From positions 61,932,407-61,996,406 of the forward strand of contig NC_012876.2 in assembly GCF_000003195.3 (NCBI RefSeq): a DNA stretch of 64,000 nucleotides, given 5' to 3'. The notes beneath the pieces were generated by a model. It made no database searches. It was not told where the DNA came from and was given only the letters and a program-made list of their open reading frames with translations. Position numbers and translations under genes: made by a program. Origin of the DNA: Sorghum bicolor (lineage: Eukaryota; Streptophyta; Magnoliopsida; Poales; Poaceae). Numbering within the stretch: the stretch's first letter is position 1; each line of letters begins with the position of its first letter. Shown in pieces: positions 11,817 through 22,900 of the stretch.

Positions 11817-12073
11817 CCTCCCTCCGTCCATCAATGCAAGGCATATTTTTAGTAGTGGAAAACAAATTTTATAAAAGAAGACCAACAACTAGCCAAATTA
11901 TGTGTTTTAGTGTATAAAAGTTGTATCTATAGATTTCTATTCAAGGTGGGTTTAAGATAATATTAATTTTGTAGCAATCGATAAAACAATGTAAAACTAA
12001 TAAGGATCAAAGTCTACTTTGTAAGACTTTTCCCATATCAAAATACACCTTAAATTGATGGACGGGGAGAGTA
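11817..12073. mobile_element. Stowaway-like MITE in NLR2 intron 1
   Basis: The ends are CTCCCTCCGTCCATCAA on the left and TTGATGGACGGGGAGAGTA on the right, inverted copies of each other. The length of about 255 bp and the AT-rich interior fit Stowaway (Tc1/mariner) MITEs. It lies inside the first intron of NLR2. Confidence 0.8.
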
Positions 12074-13815
12074 CCGTTGAAGAAGCACAATTTTGTTCTC
12101 TACATAAAAAGTGTAACCTTTTTTATGCTTCGACAAACCATTAAGCGTTACCCTGTGAAAAGCAGAGCAACACCTAACCTGGATAGCTTGTGTTTAGGGT
12201 TCACAGGATGGAGCAGATGCAATAGAGGAAGCCTCTAGTTCAAACACTACGAGGACTACTGATAGTAAAACCTTTATGGATGGAAAGAGGCTGACTCGCA
12301 TGGAAACGGCGCTAGCTGCTTTTAAGGAATCTCAGCTCATTGGGCGAGAAAATGAAAAATTAGAAGTGATCAAAAAGATTTCAGATAAACATAGTCAAGA
12401 ATTTGAGGTGATCTCTATCTACGGAATGGGTGTTCTTGGGAAAACAACTTTAGTCAAACATGTCTACCAAAGCCAAGAGCTCAGTAGAATGTTTGTCACG
12501 ATCAAGCATCCTTTCAATCATAGTGAGCTCCTCAGTAGCTTAGCAACATAACTGGGCGGTAATGAACGGGACGGTGACAAATTGGCTAGTCTTTTAGATG
12601 AAAGGAGCTATTTGATTGTTCTTGATGATATGTCATCCATCACAGAATGGGATGCTATTGTAAACTATTTCCCTACAACAATTACAAGGAGCAGGATCAT
12701 AGTAACAACAAGGGAAGAGAATATTGCTAAGCATTGTTCGAGGAAGGACATAAACATATACAAGCTCAAGCTTCTGGAGTACAAAGATGCGTATGACCTC
12801 TTCACAGAGAAGGTATGATAGAATATAATCATGCCCACTTTATTTGACATGGAACCACATTAGGCATACAAAATTATTTGTGGGAAAGATTTCTTTTTTG
12901 TGCATCATCCTCTAGCGTGTCCATGCACATAGCAACTTATCAATGAAGTCCCAAGAGTTTGTGCTGATACACAACTCATACTAACATAAGGCATATACTA
13001 CTCAATGCAATAATCTATTTATAGTAAATCTTTTTTGTCATTTACAAAAGAAGAAGAAAAATAACCTAGAACTTTTCTTAATAACAATATTAAGCCTTTG
13101 ATTTTGGTAGAGAGATTAATTAAAATTGAAGCATAACCAAGAACCAACAGACCTAAATGGACTTGAGCCTTCCTAATTACATGCGTTCCATTTACCAACA
13201 ACCTTTTTTTCTCCGTCCTCTGTGCTTGTGCTTGCATGAGTTCTATAAAAGCAGACTCCCAAACGCTACACTTTTACTCCATGCGCTTCTTAGGGAAGTC
13301 AGCTTCCAGGAAATCTAGCTTTGAATTGAAGCGTGGCCATGTGAAGTTGTCCCATGGTAAAGCTGATTTTATTTTACCAAAATATCGTGCTTATCTTCAA
13401 GAATAGAAAGTCTAGTCCATCAGAACTGAACTAAGGAATAAATTGAAATAAAGTCCCAATTATTTTATATTTTTATATGTGCTGAAATCCTAAATTGAAA
13501 CAAATTCAGGTGTTTGGGACAGTTGCATATATGGATAAGCAGTACCCTGAATTAACAGAAGTGAAAGTGATTCTGAAGAAATGCAATGGACTTCCTCTTG
13601 CAATAGTCACCATTGGTGGTTTCTTGGCAAAGCAACCAAAAAATCTCATGGAGTGGAGAAAATTGAATGAACATATTAGTGCTGAGCTAGAGATGAATCT
13701 GGAGCTCCGTAGGATACCAAATGTCCTCATTAGAAGCTATGATGGCTTACCTTATCACCTCAAGTCTTGTTTCTTGTATTTGTCCATCTTTCCTGAAGAC
13801 TACAATATTAGTCGC

Positions 13816-14198
13816 ACTAAAGAATTTTTACGAGAAATTTGTACTGTAAATACAAGTATTTACGAGAATACAATTGATGGCTTGAAAAAAATAGTATTCA
13901 ATGCTAGGTGGGTCGTGCCGTGGGAGACGTCTTCTGTCGCCTATGCATTGACGACACCTTCTACTTTGGCGGCTGCATGCCAAAGCAGTGCCGGCGCAAC
14001 GCCGGGAAGAAGAGAATGGCGGAGATCGGCGGCCGAAGCTAGCTTCGGTCACGGTCAACAAGGACGGGGCCACCGGCAGCGACGACGACTCCCTTAGCTC
14101 CTCAAGGAGGTTCCCGTGGGCGCAGGGGAGCATGAACCGGTAGTCGATGTATGACACAGCACGTACGACGAACGACGTGGAGAGCTCGCTGGTGACCG
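13816..14198. other. unassigned sequence replacing the NLR2 LRR
   Basis: After the SIFPEDYNIS segment of NLR2 the sequence no longer matches the paralogues. The reading frame continues by chance to 14097 through a GC-rich stretch (13910-14190) that I do not recognise. It runs directly into an LTR fragment. Confidence 0.4.
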
Positions 14199-14637
14199 CG
14201 TTGAAAGGTCCTAATATGGCTAGAGGGGGGTGAATAGCCTATTTAAAAATTCTACAAACTCACTAGAGCAAGAGGTTAGTAAATAACAAAACGAAGCTTT
14301 TTGCTCTAGCTCTAAAGGGGTGTTTGCAAGCCACCTATCCCACAATTCTAGTTGATATAATCACTAGGCACACAAGAGCTAGGTTACTACTTACACTAGA
14401 AAGCTACCTAAAGTTTCTATACAAGTAAGTAAGCTACTCCAGTTTGCGGGAATGTAAAAGAGTGGATGAGATAAATATACCACCGAGTAGGGGATGAACC
14501 AATCACCAATATAAACAATCAAGCACCGGGAGAATGCCAATCAAACACAATTGAGACACCAATTTTTCTCCCGAGGTTCACGTGCTTGCCGGCACGCTAC
14601 GTCGACCAACACTTGGTGGTTCGGTGGCTAAGAGGTT
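14199..14637 (-). mobile_element. copia-type LTR fragment
   Basis: It begins TGAAAGGTCCTAATATGGCT and matches the LTR at 37959-38931 through AATAGCCTATTTAAAAA, GGGGTGTTTGCAAGCCACC and CACGTGCTTGCCGGCACGC. It stops matching after GGTGGCTAAGAGG. No internal retrotransposon sequence adjoins it, so it is a truncated or solo LTR. Confidence 0.75.
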
Positions 14638-14957
14638 CACAGGACAATTGAATAAAATACAAAAAGAAGGAACTTCAGTTACTGAGCTAATCAACTTGAA
14701 CCACCCTAATTCCATTTGGTGATGCGGAAAACACAATTGTGGCATGACAATTGCCAATTACTGTCACACAATCATCTAAAAGGAACTATGAGCAGCTAGC
14801 ACAAATGAAAGTTACATTACACATGGAAGTTACGACACACACTGATGAGTGATGACATACAGGCAGGGAACAAGAAGACTGTTGTTGTTGTTGTTGCTGT
14901 TGCTGCTGCCTGATATACAGTTGGGCCGGCCCCTTCCCTTCCGGTCCTATTCTCCAC
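14638..14957. other. 3' flank of the minus-strand NLR gene
   Basis: This is the downstream side of the gene ending at 14958 and probably carries its 3'UTR. It contains a GTT/GCT trinucleotide run at 14881-14908. Nothing else is recognisable. Confidence 0.4.
14881..14908. repeat. GTT/GCT trinucleotide repeat
   Basis: Five GTT units followed by mixed GCT/GTT units, read directly. It sits about 50 bp beyond the stop codon of the minus-strand NLR gene, so probably in its 3'UTR. Confidence 0.85.
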
Positions 14958-17900
14958 TCATTGCCTCTTGAACACGGGTGCATTTGGGTTCCTCTCAATC
15001 TGTGCACGCAAGTCCTCCACAAATTCGTCGTCGTAGGTACTACCACTAAGCGTAAAATGCTTGAGGCCTCTGAGGTTTGAGAGCCCCGACAAGAGACCAA
15101 TCCGTGTTTCGCTGTACCACGCGCAGAAGTTCAGATATTCAAGCTTAGGCATTGCTCCTCTGTGGAACTCCACCGATTGCAGCCTCAGTGGGCGATCAAA
15201 CTCCATCACTGTCAGACTTGGGAACAAACCCTCACGGAAAGTGAAACTGAGCTCGTGACCTATGAATGACTCCCGCCTGAGTCGCAGGATGGTCAGGTTT
15301 GGTAGTCTCCCAATGGCTTCTATGGTGGTATCAACGTCCAACATCCTAGTGCTCCGCAGAGTTAATTTCACGAGGCTCTGGATCCCTGCGATCCATGTCG
15401 GCAGCTCAGGACCCAGCGTTCCATACAACTTGAGGCTCTGCAGGTTTCTTGGAGGTGTGGGCATGAAAAGTAAGCAGCCAAGTAAGCCTATGTTGCCGTC
15501 TGCCCGTAGCAGTAACGATTCCAGGCTGCTGAGACTGGAAATAGCAAAGCATAACTCTGCAGCGTTTTTCCTGCTGATACCTGTCACTGCTAGCTTGCGG
15601 AGCTGTGTGAGCGTCCCTATGTCGCGTAGAACCTTCTTCCCATGTGCAAGGTTCACAAGGCCCATTGTCTGCATGGCCTTCAGTTTCCGAATCCCATTTG
15701 GCAGCTGAACACCACGTAGGCTTTCGCGTGTCGCGAGGAGAGGGATCAGGGAGCAGCAGCACACGGTGCAGACGTCGTCCCTGTTTGGCTCTCCATCAAA
15801 ATTGAGCCTCCTCTTCAAAAGCCGAGGTGCGCACCATGCCGCACAACAGGCCATTGAGAACAGGGTCAAAAGGCATAGCTGACCCCCTACTGCAGCTTCA
15901 TTGTTTCCGACAGTCCCAGCACGCAGCAACTGCAGCTTCGTAAGTCTGGTGATTGTCTTTGGCAACTTCCTTACATTTGTGAATGCAATGTTTAGTGTTT
16001 CGAGCTGCCTCAAGTTACCAAATGATTCCGGCAGGTAATAGATATCACCACATCCTCTTAGAGAGAGGTACTTGAGGTGATACAACTCCCCGATTTGTCC
16101 AAGGTGATGATCAACTAGACCTTCCGTGCCTTCCAAGTCCAACACTCGCAGCATCCTCATCTTTTCAGAGAAGTAAAAGGGCCTAACAGTTCCGAATACT
16201 GTTACGGACCGCACACGAGATAGGTCCACCAAATTCTCAAACTCACTCTTATCTCCCTTCCAATTACTACTTATGGCAAGGTGGCGAACTATGCCTTGGG
16301 ACTTTGAGCTGCTGCCTGCTCCCTCCAGTCTATAAACAAGATTTTCCTCCATCGACTTTGAGATGCCGATTTCACGCATGAGATCATGCACATGACAAGA
16401 GTCAATTGCTTTTCTGCTGTAGTCTGATTGTTGAGATGGCAGTACCATGCTCCTATCTATTAGTTCCATTAGATAGCTGTCAGCTACTTCCTCCACAGTC
16501 TTGTCACGGATCTCCCTTGAGTAACCTTCTGCAATCCAACGTCGCACCAAGCGTCTCCGGCTAACCTTGTGGTCTTCAGGAAATATGGATAGATACAAGA
16601 AACAAGACTTGAGATGATAGGGTAAACCATCATAACTTTTTGTAAGGATGGATTTTATGACCTCGAGCTCTGGGTTCATCTCCAGTTCAGCACAAATATG
16701 CTTATTTAATTTTCTCCATTCCAAAACTGTTTTTGGTTGGTTTGCCAAGAAGCCACCAATGGTAACTATTGCAAGAGGAAGTCCATTGCATTTCTTAAGG
16801 ATCATTTTCGCCTCATGAATCAATTCAGGATGACTATCCAAATCTGATGTCTCCTTGAATACCTGAAATTTGTACGATTTAATTTATTTTTTCTACTAGT
16901 AAAGTATATATAACTTAAATTCAATTAGAACAATCCATCATGATTATATATATTATCGAATCATTACCTTCTTTGTGAACAGGTCAAGTGCATCCTTGTA
17001 TTGTAAAACATTGAGCTTGTATACATTTTCTGGTCTCGATGAGCAATGCCTTGCAACATTCTCTTCCCTTGTGGTAACTATGATTCTGCTTGTATTATTG
17101 ATTCTGGGAAAGCTCCTAATTATCGAGTCCCACACCGCAGTAGAAGACAAATCATCGAGAACAATCAAGCACCTCTTGTTTTCTAAAAGCCTAGCCAGCT
17201 CTTTAATCAAATCCTCGACTTCCAACGTTGCCAGTGATTTTCTTGTGCTGCCACCAAAATGAATCACACTCCTTTCAGAAGATTCCACATCAAGTTGCAT
17301 AACCAGGTTCTTAAGAAACTCCCCTAGAATGAACGGATGCATCACTGTGACACAAGCACGTTTCTCAAACATGCTGCTAAGACTTTGGCTTTGGTATGAA
17401 TCTTTCACTAGAGTAGTTTTCCCAAGGCCACCCATTCCCCACACTGAAATCACTGGAAGTTCTTGACCTGATTGATTTAGAATTAGCTCCATTATATCCG
17501 ATTTTTCTCTATCACGGCCAATGAGCCGAGATTCCTCCTCCAAAGAATATATGCGAGTAAGGTTATTTCTAGCTGCATTATTTCCATCGGCACCTTCAGA
17601 TGGATTTTTTTTTGTAGGGGACAATGAGTTGTGAGCACTAGTTGTGGCCACGTTTGAGCCAGTCACTGCCTCAGTATCTTGTGAATCCTGAGCAGAAGGA
17701 AACAATTTAATTAAAGTAAGTATATGAGCCTATATATATAAAGCTTTAAAAAACACTGAAGCATTAATCAGGCATATATATAGTTAAAAAAATGGATCAA
17801 CTTTGGAAGACACAATCACCAAAAGTGATCATACAATCCCATGGAGCTGGCTTGACATGGATCATTACATTCCTAGGATCTAGTATTTGGTATAGTTGGC

Positions 17901-19415
17901 TGTGAGAAATTAAATTATGCAAGTCCGCTTTAATTTGGGGCGGCCACAACATCATGTTGGTTGCTACTTGCTACTAGTATGGCTATGCAAGATTAATTCG
18001 TATAGTATTCAATAAAGAATTTATATCTTCTCCTTATTCGTCGAGTTCATAGGATTTGAATGCAGTGGAGACCTATTCAGATCTAGCTAGATACAGGTGG
18101 AGATTCTAGCACCCTATTTTTACTATTCTTCCAGGTCAATCAATTTTATTCATGTGGCTGTTGAGAACTCGCGGCATACCGATCGAGTAGGGGCTTTTCT
18201 GCCCCTCCTGTTCTCTCAAAAAAAAAAAACTCACGGCATATAGAAAATTCTACATATATATAGCAATCGGAATGGTTTCACTTGACAATATATACTGATC
18301 TAGTATATATATGTGCAAAGATCTTTCAAACAAAAGTATATGTGTGCAAATAATAAACACGAGCTACGGTATATAGTTATTTTATGATTTAGTAATATAT
18401 ATGTTGGAATAAATGTTACCTTGTCATAGAATGCATAAAGAGTCTGATCAGCAGATAATTGGCTGAGCTCCGATACTTGGATTTCTTGGCCCGGACATAA
18501 GTTTGCAACTTCGACTTGTGTTGTGGAGACTATGATTCGGCTCCCTTTCATCTTGTTTGGAAAGCATATTTTAATGCGATCCCACTGCTCAATGGTGGAC
18601 ACATTATTAAGCACGATCAAGTAACGGTTGTCCTCTACATAGCGACTGAACTCCGTAGCCAACTCTTTCTCCGTCTCCAAGAGGACGTGCACTCCCACGT
18701 CCGAAGTGAACTGATCCACCAAGCTCTGCACGAATTCCCTGGGGCTGAAAGGATCCGTCACCCTGACCCATGCTCGGCATGGGAATCTGCTTCTAACATG
18801 CGCGTGATCGTATGCAGCTCTGATGACGGACGTCTGCCCAAGGTCGCCACTTGTTCCCCAGACCGCGATCACCCCAAGCTTCTCGCTGCCATTGTTGACG
18901 AGGTGCACGAGATCTGCCTTGTTGGCGTGCCTTGCTTCGTTGATGCCGAATATCGCAGCCTCTGTCCTGCTACGCTGCTCGGCGGCGGTGGCGGCAGGCC
19001 TGGATGCAGGGTCCCTGAAGAGCTGGTAGCGCATGTTCCTCTTGCTCACGTCTTCCACTTTTGCCCTAAGCTCCTTCATCCTGCCGGCGATGCGTCGGCG
19101 CTCGCGGAGCTTCCTGACGAGGGGCCAGCACGAGGACCTGTCGAGATGGACAGAGAAATCGTGGAGGCAGTCCTCGACGTCGTAGGCGACGGAGCCGACT
19201 TGCTTGTACCAGGTGTTGGACACCCTGTTGTCGTCCTCGGGCTCCTCGTCCGCGGCCATCAGGAAAGACTGCATCATCTGCAGCTCGTCCCTGACAAAAT
19301 CATGGTCATTCTGGATGCGAAGCTGCAGAGCGACCTCCTCCGCCACAGCGGACCTGGTGTAGCTCAGCGTGGCATCCAGCACCGACTTTCCCACACTCAG
19401 CACCGTCGCCTCCAT
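14958..19415 (-). CDS. NLR3m: intact Pib-like CC-NB-NB-LRR disease resistance protein
   Basis: A cytoplasmic immune receptor of 1206 aa. Exon 1 is 18420-19415 (332 codons), exon 2 16968-17687 (240) and exon 3 14958-16862 (635 with stop). All junctions are GT-AG and phase 0. Residues 1-130 form the Rx-type coiled coil with an EDVID-like YDVEDCLHDF. NB1 follows: P-loop remnant GTSGDLGQTS at 187-196 (lysine replaced by Q), LIVLNN at 266-271 and GSRIIVSTT at 291-299. NB2 is canonical: GMGGLGKTT 416-424, LIVLDD 506-511, IIVTTRE from 533. GLPLA is at 599-603, CFLYLSIFPED follows, and VHD at 730-732 stands in the MHD position. LRRs fill the rest and include eight clustered cysteines (about residues 902-942). 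The duplicated kinase motifs and cysteine cluster match what is known of rice Pib. No stop or frameshift is visible, so this is a candidate functional receptor. It is divergent from the NLR gene at 25689. Confidence 0.93.
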
Positions 19416-19521
19416 TGCTCCTCTCTCTCTAGCTAGCTAGCTAGCCTCTCAAGGAAACTTTCAGGCCACCAGGGTACAAATGATGTTGCAGATAATCGAT
19501 CAGCGTGTAGTACACAGACGA

Positions 19522-19542
19522 ATTTATAAGCTTGCATTGGGC
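19522..19542 (-). promoter_or_regulatory. candidate TATA and CCAAT boxes of NLR3m
   Basis: On the minus strand the sequence reads CCAATGCAAGCTTATAAATT. The TATAAAT lies about 107 bp upstream of the ATG at 19415, with a CCAAT just before it. Between them and the ATG is a leader rich in CTAG and GA repeats. The spacing fits a plant core promoter; this is inferred from motifs only. Confidence 0.5.
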
Positions 19543-20544
19543 GGGGTTACTTAATTTATTAACAAAAAATTAAATGAGGCGGATTCCGCAACAACGCGTA
19601 CGTACGTTAACAAGAGAACCAGCAGCAAACAAACAAAGTAGCTAGTGATGATGAGCTAATAACGCGCTGTGCGATCTTTCCAAAACAACCAATTGATCTG
19701 CTGGCCAGAGAACAGACTCGATCGAGGACAATGCCGTGAAAGTTCATGCACGCCTCCGCCGCTCCGCGCGCAGCTCTGGACGGAGAACTCGACGATCCAG
19801 CCAGCAGATGGGGGATGGGATAAGCTGCTAGCTGTGCTATGCTTCACCTTTGGATGGAATCGGATAAAGTAATTAAATGCTGGTCTCGATCGTTACAAAC
19901 CTACTAGCTTGGTCGTCGGCAGCTGCAGCCTGCAGTGTTGCACCACTGGCGCGCGGCCATGACATTATAAACGACCTTGGAAGGTGCGCATATGCCGTCG
20001 CGGCGGAGATCGTGGTGCCCGGCCGGCCGGCAGCCCCGGCCCATAGGAAACTAAGGGCGCGCTGCGCTGCCGCGTCGCCGCGCGCTTTTTGCGTTGGGTG
20101 CTTCCTTTGGCAGCAGGGCGCCGAGTAGAGTAGAGCGCGCCCGCGGCCGCCCATGAGTGTGAGCTGATGTATTCTAGGCCGGCTACAAAGGCACGCCGCC
20201 GGCGGCGAATAGGTGGGTGGCGACGACGACGGGACGCATTTGTGGGGGCATCCGCCGTAGGTCATCGTGGGGATGGAATTGGAAGGCTCGTCACGAAATG
20301 ACCTGGAAATTAAGCACGGAACCGGACTGTGGGTCATATCGTTACCTTTATTTTAGGGCCCATTTGGATATTATACTGTGCTACTTCGGATGTTGGTCCT
20401 GTCTCCGTTCAAAAGCAAACCAAAATGCTCAGCAAACAAAAGAAGATGAAAAACAAACCAAAATATGCTACTCAGCCATGACGATATATATAGACGATGC
20501 TCTCGACGCGCGCGGTGTAGGTTAACACAAGAAAGCACCCGTAT
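19543..20544. other. spacer upstream of NLR3m
   Basis: Mixed sequence with a GC-rich block (19730-20170). The short open frames here lack domains, splice structure or homology I recognise. It may hold distal promoter elements of the minus-strand NLR. Confidence 0.4.
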
Positions 20545-21415
20545 CACTATCGGAGACGGCTTCTATGCTGAGTGCCTGGGTCTTTGTCAAGTGTATCCTA
20601 TCGAGCATTCGGTAAAGAGCTGGTTTGCAAAATGTCACACTTGGCAAAAATAAAACACTCGGCAAAGTGAGACATTCGGCAAAAATAAAACACTCGGCAA
20701 AGGGAGCAGTTGTAGTGACAACTTGACCAAAACCTTCTCAATTTTTTACCACACCGTCCATGTATGATATCATGACATCTTAACAAATTTTATGATTTTG
20801 CGACTTCATTTGCTATTTATAAAATTTAAAAATAATTTGTCAATAAGTTTGTGGTCATGTTTCATGGCCCAGATTTTACCATTATTCTAACCTCAACAAC
20901 ATGAATATCATTTTTCCATTATTTGAATGACTTGCGGTTCAAATTTGGCTTATCCCAAAAGATTTAATTAAAAGAAATAAATTAACAAAATATAGCAAAC
21001 ACATTGAGAAATGTGCCAGATTTCAACATGTAGTTCGAGGTATTGTGTGTGGACAGCAGAAAAAATTTGGAGGGAAAACAAAAAATAAAAAATTATTTGC
21101 TGAGTGTCAAGGAAATACACTCGGTAAACTTACTTCTTTGCTGAGTCTCATGGCTTGACGCTCAGCAAACCCTATCTTTTCTGAGTGTCCAAGCTTGGCA
21201 CTTGGCAAAGAAATAATGGTGCTAGTTTGTGAAGATTTTTTTTTCGAAAAAATAAGATCTTTGTCGAGTGCTCCCTAATCCGGCAATTGGCATAGTTCCT
21301 TTTTTTTAAAAAAATAAAATCTTTGCTGAGTGCCCCAGATCCCGCACTCGACAAAGGTTTGTTAAAAAAAAAATCTTTGTCGAGTGTCGTGTCTCGGGCG
21401 CTCGGCAAAGAAGGG
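20545..21415. mobile_element. CACTA-type (En/Spm) element end and subterminal repeats
   Basis: It starts CACTATCGGAGACGGCTTCT, close to the usual CACTA terminus. It then carries repeated subterminal motifs of the CTTTGCCGAGTG / CACTCGGCAAAG type on both strands, for example near 20640, 20670, 20690, 21120, 21255, 21315 and 21375. No transposase is recognisable and no matching right terminus was found, so this is a degraded or truncated copy. Confidence 0.7.
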
Positions 21416-21579
21416 ACATAACCCCAGAGCCGCGCCGCCCGCGCCAGCCACACAATATCACCGCCAGCCCGCGCCGCATGCTCGCACCTACACTGGCGCT
21501 GCGTCGCCCTGGCATTATAGTGTTGATACCGAAAGTGCAAAACCTAGAAAGGTTAGAAGACCTTAGACACGGATCAGTC

Positions 21580-22050
21580 TCTGTACTGTTGTGTGTATAA
21601 AATTGCATACAAAGTTTTGTCAAATTGGCTGAAGGTCATCTTACGTGAGATTATTTCTTTGAATCAAAGTGCTTCTGTGCATGGGCGCCTTACTACAGAT
21701 AATGTCCTAGCTTATGAAATGACATATTTTATGAAGACAAAAAAGAGGAGATTAGATGGTTATGCAGCTGTCAAATTAGATAGGAGTAAAGCATATGATC
21801 GCGTTGAATGGTCCTTCCTCCTAGAGAAGATGTTATTTAAGTTGGGCTTTCATGCTGGATGGATCCAAGTTATTATGAACTGTATTTCAACTGTCACTTA
21901 TTGCATCAAGGTAAATGGTGAACTAACGGAGGAGATTTATCTCCACATGGACTCAGACAAGGTGACCCCCTTTTTCCCTACCTTTTTCTGATTTGTGCTG
22001 AGGCGTTTTCTTGCCTGTTACATGAAGCCGAAGTTAGAGGGGAGTTGACT
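21580..22050 (+). pseudogene. LINE reverse transcriptase fragment
   Basis: The translation contains NQSASVHGRLTTDNVLAYEM, KLDRSKAYDRVEWSFL and YCIKVNGELTEEI, all typical of the L1-type plant LINE reverse transcriptase. A frameshift near 21960 precedes the remains of the DPLSPYLFLICAEAF block in another frame. It lacks endonuclease, YADD and ends, so it is a dead scrap. It is a different LINE family from the one at 7160-10816. Confidence 0.85.
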
Positions 22051-22099
22051 AGGGTTAAAGTGTGCCAAATGCACTGAGTATAAATCATCGCAAAGATTT

Positions 22100-22900
22100 A
22101 TCTCCACATGCACATGTGTAGTAAGTGAACATTATTAAATACACAATAGAACATGACTAAATACATTATAGAACGTCACATATATATTATGTGAACATTA
22201 CTAAATACACCATAGAATATCACTAAAAACATTATAGAAATCGCATATACTAAGTTAACATTGCAAAAAACATCATAGAACATCACGTGTATACTACATC
22301 AACATCACATGTATACTACATGAACAATAAAGAATATCATAAAAACATTATATGAATACTACATAAGCATGACATAACACATTATAAAACATCAAATGTA
22401 CACCACACGAACATACATATATAAGAAAAATAAAAAAGTAAAAAGTAAAAAGTAAATTATTAAAGTAATTTATTAGAGTAAAATAACAAAAAAGAAACAT
22501 TTTATTAGAGTAAAACGATAAAAGAAGAAACATATACATAAAAACATAATTAACAAATGATAAATACGTAGAACACATAAAATAAATAAAAAAACTTAAA
22601 TAAGAACAAAAAAAATGCAAATAATAATGAAAAATCACATAAAAATAAAATTAGAGAAGAGAAATAAAAAATAATAAGAAAACGAAAGAAGCGTAAAAAA
22701 TTGAAAAAAAATAAAAGAAACATAAAAATATGAAAATCATAAGAAATCACAAAAACAAAAAATAATGAAAAAGAAATAAAAAATAAGCACGCGAAGAAAT
22801 AAAGAAAAAAAAGAAATAGGAAAGAAAATAAAAGAAAATAGAAAAACAAATAAAATAAAAAAAAAGAAGAAGAAAGGAAACATGAAAGGAAAATAAAAAA
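22100..22900. repeat. A-rich low-complexity DNA with degenerate tandem repeats
   Basis: 22120-22400 repeats variants of AACATTACTAAATACACCATAGAA and ATCACATGTATACTACATGAA (quoted in part). 22420-22900 is almost only A with scattered T and G. The long open frames on the complement (F/L-rich) are products of base composition and not genes. Confidence 0.8.

Larger units (their letters stand above)
6998..13815 (+). pseudogene. NLR2: Pib-like NLR pseudogene split by a LINE
   Basis: This is a decayed paralogue of NLR1 and NLR4. Its first ~35 codons are missing; homology starts at 6998 inside the coiled coil. Exon 1 is interrupted from about 7160 to 10816 by an antisense LINE and resumes at 10823. 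A one-base shift lies near 10830 and a foreign insertion near 11070 shifts the frame again. Exon 1 ends at the usual YAFYEK donor (11640). Exon 2 (12198-12812) has P-loop GMGVLGKTT (third residue changed), lacks about five codons before VTIKHPF, and carries an in-frame TAA at 12549 where the paralogue has a glutamine codon. Exon 3 starts at 13510 (GLPLA, CFLYLSIFPEDY), and homology stops near 13815, so MHD and LRRs are gone. Several independent lesions make it clearly non-functional. Confidence 0.92.

Noticed and set aside
18516..19436. A 306-codon plus-strand frame antisense to NLR3m exon 1
   Set aside because: It is the shadow of a GC-rich coding exon on the other strand. The minus strand encodes a clear coiled-coil/NB sequence with correct splice sites.
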